Positions 59,599 through 64,000 of a DNA stretch of 64,000 nt are shown piece by piece (position 1 is the first letter of the stretch; every line of letters begins with the position of its first letter). The notes beneath the pieces were generated by a model, which worked only from the letters and a program-made list of their open reading frames with translations, was not told where the DNA came from and ran no database searches. The position numbers were made by a program, and so were the translations under genes. This DNA comes from Woeseia oceani (GTDB lineage: Bacteria; Pseudomonadota; Gammaproteobacteria; Steroidobacterales; Woeseiaceae): positions 3,089,001 through 3,153,000 of the forward strand of contig NZ_CP016268.1 of NCBI RefSeq assembly GCF_001677435.1, written 5' to 3'.

Positions 59599-60228
59599 TT
59601 ACATCCGCATTTCCTGTTCCAGCTCTGTCAGGCTGTCCTGAAAGGACGGACGTTCAAATACACGCTTCATGTAGTCTTCAATCGGCGCAGCCTGCGACCC
59701 AAGGTCAATACCGTAGATCGGCAGACGCCACAGAATCGGTGCAATACTGCAGTCAACCAGCGAAAAGTCTTCGCTGAGGAAATAGGTGCCGGCTGCAAAC
59801 AAATCAACGCTTGCCAGAATGCTTTCGCGCAGCAGTTTCTTTGACTTCGCGCCGAGCTTGCGCTCGCCATCGGCTTCGAATTGCTCGGCCAGTTGGTACC
59901 AGTCCGTCTCAATGCGGAACAGCGCTAACCGAAACTGTGCTCGGGTTACCGGATCCACGGGCATTAACGGAGGATGCGGAAACCGCTCGTCCAGATACTC
60001 GATAATCACCCGCGAGTCGTACAGCACCAGATCGCGATCGACCAGCGTCGGCACGGTGTGGTACGGATTCAGGTCCATAAGATCTTCAGGAAGATCCGGA
60101 CCATCGACATTGGCGATATCGATATTGATGTTTTTTTCTGCAAGCACGAGACGCGTGCGATGGCTGTGGATGCACGTTGGCTTGGAAAACAACGTCATCA
60201 CGGATCGTCGATTGGCAATTACTGCCAT
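59599..60228 (-). CDS. sspA: Stringent starvation protein A (GST fold)
   Basis: SspA binds RNA polymerase holoenzyme and supports stress and virulence gene expression; it has a glutathione transferase fold without GST activity. The 209-residue protein matches E. coli SspA from MAVIANRRSVMTLFSKPTCI through EYLDERFPHPPLMPVDPVTR to the C-terminal EDFSLVDCSIAPILWRLP. AAGGGGA precedes the ATG. It lies downstream of petC, beyond a strong 12-bp hairpin. A short hairpin (ACACGCC/GGCGCGT, 59579-59596) overlaps the region just after its stop. Confidence 0.95.
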   Translation of the reverse strand: MAVIANRRSVMTLFSKPTCIHSHRTRLVLAEKNINIDIANVDGPDLPEDLMDLNPYHTVPTLVDRDLVLYDSRVIIEYLDERFPHPPLMPVDPVTRAQFRLALFRIETDWYQLAEQFEADGERKLGAKSKKLLRESILASVDLFAAGTYFLSEDFSLVDCSIAPILWRLPIYGIDLGSQAAPIEDYMKRVFERPSFQDSLTELEQEMRM

Positions 60229-60269
60229 AGCGTAGTCCCCTTGGACCTTAAAATAGAGAAGATTGAAGC

Positions 60270-60297
60270 TGACGCGACGCCAAACGGCGTCGCGTCA
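60270..60297 (-). terminator. 12-bp hairpin terminator between petC and sspA
   Basis: TGACGCGACGCC (60270-60281) and GGCGTCGCGTCA (60286-60297) form a perfect 12-bp stem with a 4-nt loop. On the minus strand it starts 11 bp after the petC stop and is followed by a U/C-rich stretch rather than a clean U run. It probably separates petABC from sspA expression. Confidence 0.6.
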
Positions 60298-60307
60298 ATG
60301 GTAAATG

Positions 60308-61048
60308 TCAGGAGACGTCCTTCCAGATCTGCTTCTTGAGCATCGATGCAATGACGAAAAATACGATCAGGAACATCAGCACCCAGGTACCCATGACTCG
60401 ACGGGTACTTCTCACAGGCTCGCTGATGTATTCAAGAAAATTAACCGTGTCGCGGACGAACCCATCAAACGCTTCGGTCGGCAAGGCTCCGGCGGTCACT
60501 GGTTCGAAATGCTCGAAGTGCGGCGTACCGCCTGAGTTGTCCTCAGAGAACACCGCTTTCTGCAGGCCCTGCAACTCCCAAAATACATTGGGCATGCTGG
60601 TGCCACCCAGGTACAGGTTATCAACACCTGTCGGGCTGCTCGCGTCCAGGTAAAAGCCGCGCAGGAAGTTGAAGATATAGTCCGTACCCTTTGAGCGAGC
60701 CATCAGCGACAAGTCCGGTGGCACTTGTCCGAACCAGCGTTTCGCATCGTCCTCAGGCATATTGACTTCGATCGTCTCGAACATCTTTTCTGCGTTAAAC
60801 ATCAGGTTGTTGACGACCTGATCTTCCGACAACTCAAGGTCTTTGGCGATCGTCTTGTAGCGTACGTATTTAGCCGAGTGACAGCCCGAGCAATAGTTCA
60901 TGAAGTTACGCGCGCCGCGCTGTAACGACGCGATGTTGTCAACATCGTTGCCTGCTTTTTCCAGCGCCATCTCGGCACCAGCAGCCAGTCCTGCGCTGTT
61001 CCACAGTAACAGTGACAGCGCAACAAGAATCCCTTTCTTATTTAGCAT
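60308..61048 (-). CDS. petC: Ubiquinol-cytochrome c reductase, cytochrome c1
   Basis: Cytochrome c1 is the haem c subunit of the bc1 complex. The 246-residue protein has a signal peptide (residues 1-22, cleaved after GLAAG-type sequence), the haem motif CSGCH (about residue 53), and the axial-ligand region GGTSMPNVFWELQGL with Met (about 150). A C-terminal membrane anchor (GTWVLMFLIVFFVIASML, about 220-237) follows. Its start overlaps the petB stop by 11 bases. Confidence 0.96.
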   Translation of the reverse strand: MLNKKGILVALSLLLWNSAGLAAGAEMALEKAGNDVDNIASLQRGARNFMNYCSGCHSAKYVRYKTIAKDLELSEDQVVNNLMFNAEKMFETIEVNMPEDDAKRWFGQVPPDLSLMARSKGTDYIFNFLRGFYLDASSPTGVDNLYLGGTSMPNVFWELQGLQKAVFSEDNSGGTPHFEHFEPVTAGALPTEAFDGFVRDTVNFLEYISEPVRSTRRVMGTWVLMFLIVFFVIASMLKKQIWKDVS

Positions 61049-62291
61049 GGTAAACCACCCTGTCAGGCACCGGTTTGGTCTTATCTATAGTTGAGTAATA
61101 CGGCATCAGCAGGAAGAAGCCGAAGTAAATGACCGAGAACACTCTCGCCATTACTACGTAAACATCTTCTGCAGGCTTGAGACCCAACCAGCCGAGCATG
61201 ACAAAGCTGATTGCGAACAGCGTCAAGGCGACTCGGTAAATCCAGCCACGGTAACGTATCGATTTAACCCGCGAACGATCAAGCCAGGGCAGGAACATCG
61301 GCAACAATACCGCCGCCCCCATGAGGATGGCACCCCACAGTTTGTTGGGGACCGCGCGCAAAATTGCGTAGAACGGTGTGAAGTACCAAACAGGCGCGAT
61401 GTGCTCCGGCGTGGCCATGGTGTTGGCCGGCTCGAAATTAGCGTGTTCGAGGAAATAGCCTCCCATATCCGGCGCAAAAAACACGACGAACGAGAAAATC
61501 ATCAGGAAGACGATGATCGCAACCAGGTCTTTGCTGGTGTGGTACGGGTGAAATGCAACGCCGTCCAGAGGTACGCCGTCAGGACCTTTGCGTTCCTTGA
61601 TCTCAATGCCATCAGGGTTGTTGGAGCCGACTTCGTGCAACGCCATGATATGGACTACCACCAACCCGATCAGCGCCAATGGCAAAGCAATAACGTGCAG
61701 CGCGAAGAAACGATTGAGCGTGATATCCGATATCGAGTAGTCACCACGGATGAGCTCAACGATCGAGTCGCCGACCACAGGAATGGCACCGAACAGCGAG
61801 ATGATCACCTGCGCTCCCCAGTAAGACATCTGCCCCCACGGCAACAGATAACCGGCAAAGGCCTCGGCCATCAGCACGAAGAAGATCAACATGCCAATAA
61901 TCCAGATCAGCTCACGCGGCTTCTTGTAGGAACCGTAGAGCATGGCGCGGAACATGTGCAGGTAAACAATAATGAAAAAGAACGACGCGCCAGTGGAGTG
62001 CATGTAGCGTATAAGCCAGCCGAACTCGACATCGCGCATGATGTATTCGACCGACGCGAACGCATCTGCCGCGGCAGGCTTGTAGTTCATCGTCAGGAAT
62101 ATGCCGGTCAGCAGCTGAATGACCAGCACCACCATCGCCAGTACGCCAAACACGTACCAGATATTGAAGTTCTTGGATGCGTAGTATTCGGTGACGTGCT
62201 CCTTCATCAGCTTGGTGAACGGGAAGCGATCATCGATCCATTTCATCAAGCCACCGGTCGGAGTGCCGATTTCAGATTCAATACGCGCCAT
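61038..62291 (-). CDS. petB: Ubiquinol-cytochrome c reductase, cytochrome b
   Basis: Cytochrome b carries the two b haems and both quinone sites of the bc1 complex. The 417-residue protein has eight or nine membrane helices. Visible landmarks are the haem-ligand His pair in RYMHSTGASFFF (about residue 94) and HVIALPLALIGLVVVHIMAL (about 198 and 212), and the Qo motif PEHIAPVWYFTPFYAILRAVP (about 298), a PEWY-type variant reading PVWY. It is a full-length, unsplit cytochrome b. petA ends immediately upstream. Confidence 0.96.
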   Translation of the reverse strand: MARIESEIGTPTGGLMKWIDDRFPFTKLMKEHVTEYYASKNFNIWYVFGVLAMVVLVIQLLTGIFLTMNYKPAAADAFASVEYIMRDVEFGWLIRYMHSTGASFFFIIVYLHMFRAMLYGSYKKPRELIWIIGMLIFFVLMAEAFAGYLLPWGQMSYWGAQVIISLFGAIPVVGDSIVELIRGDYSISDITLNRFFALHVIALPLALIGLVVVHIMALHEVGSNNPDGIEIKERKGPDGVPLDGVAFHPYHTSKDLVAIIVFLMIFSFVVFFAPDMGGYFLEHANFEPANTMATPEHIAPVWYFTPFYAILRAVPNKLWGAILMGAAVLLPMFLPWLDRSRVKSIRYRGWIYRVALTLFAISFVMLGWLGLKPAEDVYVVMARVFSVIYFGFFLLMPYYSTIDKTKPVPDRVVYHAK

Positions 62292-62876
62292 TTATGCTAC
62301 TCCTGTATCGGCGCCAATCATGATGACGTCATCGCGGACAAAGCGATACGGCGGCACTCGTAAGTTGGTCGGTGCCGGCACGCCTTTATATACGCGGCCA
62401 GCCAGGTCGAAGCGCGAGCCGTGGCAAGGGCAGAAAAAGCCACCAAACCAGTCATCGGTAGGGCCTACCTGAAACTGCGGCAGCGGTGCGCACCCCAGGT
62501 GCGTGCAGGAACCCTCGATCACGAGGAATTCGGGACGAACCGAGCGGTACTCATTGACCGCGTACTCCGGCTGCTGCTCTACCACCGCAGAATCCGGGTC
62601 GCGAAGCAGGTCCGTCGTCTGCGACAGGCGCGCCAGCATCTCTTTGTCGCGGCGCACTACGTAGACCAGCTTGCCTCGCCAGATCACTCGCACCATGGCA
62701 CCGGGCTCCAGCGAACTGACTGGCACCTCCACCGGAGCTCCCAATGCCTGAGCGCGAGCGCTCGGCTTGAGGGAGGACAAGAACGGAATAGAGGCAAGGA
62801 CTAAGCCCGCACCTCCGGTCACGGCGGTGGCAACAGTTAAAAAATGACGCCTGTTGCGATCAACGTCGTCGGTCAT
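62292..62876 (-). CDS. petA: Ubiquinol-cytochrome c reductase, Rieske iron-sulfur subunit
   Basis: The Rieske protein takes electrons from ubiquinol and passes them to cytochrome c1. The 194-residue protein has an N-terminal signal-anchor with a Tat-like RNRRHFL motif (residues 7-13). The [2Fe-2S] ligands are in CTHLG (about 128) and CPCHGSRFD (about 150). GGAG precedes the ATG. It is the first gene of petABC and begins about 125 nt after a TATAAT-type promoter. Confidence 0.96.
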   Translation of the reverse strand: MTDDVDRNRRHFLTVATAVTGGAGLVLASIPFLSSLKPSARAQALGAPVEVPVSSLEPGAMVRVIWRGKLVYVVRRDKEMLARLSQTTDLLRDPDSAVVEQQPEYAVNEYRSVRPEFLVIEGSCTHLGCAPLPQFQVGPTDDWFGGFFCPCHGSRFDLAGRVYKGVPAPTNLRVPPYRFVRDDVIMIGADTGVA

Positions 62877-63004
62877 CGGGCACTCCCATACACCGGCCTA
62901 AGGCCGCAATTTTTGCTGTGTTCGAAAACTGGTAGATTTGCAGCAGACCCGATTTGTCGTCAGGATGACGGCTGATCCGGGACTGGGTGCGGAACCAAGG
63001 CGGC

Positions 63005-63034
63005 ATTATATACATTTAGCCGTGAACGTGGCTA
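63005..63034 (-). promoter_or_regulatory. Probable promoter of petABC
   Basis: On the minus strand a perfect TATAAT (63010-63005) follows TAGCCA (63034-63029) with an 18-bp spacer; the -35 matches consensus at four of six bases. It points at petA with a leader of about 120 nt. The divergent protease gene starts about 75-100 bp on the other side; I see no clear promoter for it. Confidence 0.5.
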
Positions 63035-63107
63035 CACGCTAGGCCATCAAGTTCCATCCCGAGCATCGCTAACACTAATGATTGACGAGTATTCATCAGG
63101 AGGCCTG

Positions 63108-64000
63108 GTGGCCCGCATCAAGCCGGTACTGCTGTTTTTACTGCAATCCGTTTGCATCGGACTGGCTACAGCCTTTGTCGTTGTGCTGTTTCGGCCGGAT
63201 TTGCTGCCGCTGACAAATAACGGTCGGTCCATTGCCACGCCGCCGGCAAGCTATGCAGACGCGGTGGATATTGGCGCTCCGTCAGTCGCCAACATCTACA
63301 CCCGCCGACTGGTGCAGGCCGGGCCCGAGAACGACGGCAACGACCGGCTGCGCTTGAATACCAGTCTCGGCTCGGCAGTGGTCATCGATGCGGATGGCTA
63401 TCTCGTCACCAATTACCATGTCATCGCCGATGCGGCAGAAATCCGGGTACAGATGGCCGATGGCCGTATCGCCGACCCTCAAGTGGTCGGTTTTGACGCC
63501 GAAACCGACCTCGCACTCCTCAGAGTGGACTTGGGCACGCTGCCCGCCATCCCGCTGGGTCGCTCCAGCAATCTGCGCATCGGCGACGTTGTCCTCGCTA
63601 TCGGCAACCCCTACGGCCTCACCAAGACCGTCACCCAAGGCATCGTCAGCGCGACGGGCCGCGGACAATTGAACCTGATGACCTTCGAAAATTTCATCCA
63701 GACCGACGCGGCGATCAATGAAGGCAATTCCGGCGGTGCACTCATCAATAGTCTGGGTGAACTGGTCGGCATCAACACCGCCGTGCTGGCCCAAGATGCG
63801 GGTACCGAGGGCATCAGTTTCGCCATCCCGGTTGACCTCGTGCGCGGTGTGGTCGAGGCGCTGAAGCGCGACGGGCGTGTCATCCGCGGCTATATCGGGC
63901 TGGACTCGGACGAATTGACGCCTGCGGAAGCCGATGCGCTCGGGCTTCCTCCGGAAATCGGCATTCTGCTGAATGCCGTGCGCGCCGGCGGACCAGCCGA
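63108..64000 (+). CDS. DegS/HtrA-type periplasmic serine protease, 3' end cut by window edge
   Basis: This is a trypsin-like HtrA protease anchored in the inner membrane, probably DegS (AlgW), which starts RseA cleavage in the sigma-E response. One N-terminal membrane helix (LLFLLQSVCIGLATAFVVVLF) is followed by the protease domain with the catalytic triad: His in VTNYHVIAD, Asp in AETDLALLRV and Ser in NEGNSGGALIN. A PDZ domain begins at GYIGLDSDELTP and is truncated. I start at the GTG at 63108, 4 bases after AGGAGG; the ATG at 63078 is the alternative and would put that Shine-Dalgarno inside the gene. Its single-PDZ status cannot be checked here. Confidence 0.88.
   Translation, partial: MARIKPVLLFLLQSVCIGLATAFVVVLFRPDLLPLTNNGRSIATPPASYADAVDIGAPSVANIYTRRLVQAGPENDGNDRLRLNTSLGSAVVIDADGYLVTNYHVIADAAEIRVQMADGRIADPQVVGFDAETDLALLRVDLGTLPAIPLGRSSNLRIGDVVLAIGNPYGLTKTVTQGIVSATGRGQLNLMTFENFIQTDAAINEGNSGGALINSLGELVGINTAVLAQDAGTEGISFAIPVDLVRGVVEALKRDGRVIRGYIGLDSDELTPAEADALGLPPEIGILLNAVRAGGPA

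Overview
This 64 kb window is a gene-dense, G+C-rich stretch of bacterial chromosome made almost entirely of conserved housekeeping genes. Gene content and order point to a gammaproteobacterium: rluD-pgeF-clpB divergent from bamD, fmdB-DUF502-aspS-nudB, coaE-zapD, a complete mra/dcw cluster ending in ftsZ and then lpxC, rsmI-lpoA-yraN-diaA, petABC-sspA-sspB, and a ClpXP adaptor SspB. Placement below class is not supported by anything I can compute here. I found no tRNA, rRNA, insertion sequence, prophage, CRISPR array or defence island.

Layout. 1-4408 (minus): a membrane diguanylate cyclase, a family-4 glycosyltransferase, pncC, thpR and the N-terminal two thirds of recA. 4600-7200 (plus): mutS. 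7251-10742 (minus): fmdB, DUF502, aspS, nudB. 10808-15171 (minus): rluD-pgeF-clpB, with a sigma-32-type promoter before clpB. 15283-16074 (plus): bamD. 16083-19800 (minus): sucCD and nadE. 20074-30146 (plus): a type IV pilus block (pilS-pilR, two pilin genes, pilB-pilC-pilD), then coaE and zapD. 30168-34715 (minus): an M23-family protein, secA, mutT. 35026-35334 (plus): dciA. 35337-54428 (minus): the whole dcw cluster from the mraZ promoter to ftsZ, then lpxC. 54682-56011 (minus): rnpB and rsmI. 56065-58989 (plus): lpoA-yraN-diaA. 59030-62876 (minus): petA-petB-petC, sspA, sspB. 63108-end (plus): a truncated DegS/HtrA-type protease.

How the genes work together. The dcw genes form one chain of start/stop overlaps that supplies lipid II (MurB-G, DdlB, MraY), the septal synthase (FtsW, FtsI, FtsL, FtsQ) and the Z ring (FtsA, FtsZ). 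LpoA, ZapD and the M23-family protein act on the same process. A strong sigma-70 promoter followed by a three-repeat MraZ operator sits upstream of mraZ. In the pilus block, the PilS/PilR pair lies immediately upstream of a sigma-54 pilin promoter with a recognisable enhancer layout: TGACA/TGTCA repeats spaced exactly 10 bp, a probable IHF site, then a -24/-12 element.

The most unusual observation is that the first pilin gene, which has that promoter and a strong terminator, carries an in-frame TAA at codon 47 while the rest of the reading frame is intact, including the C-terminal cysteine loop. A second, intact pilin gene follows. Other points worth checking are a Lys in place of the second Glu of the glycosyltransferase EX7E motif, an Asn in place of the first His of the HxH motif in the M23 protein, an unassigned membrane sensor domain on the diguanylate cyclase, and a structured, long leader before lpxC. 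I did not find a convincing undescribed multi-gene system.
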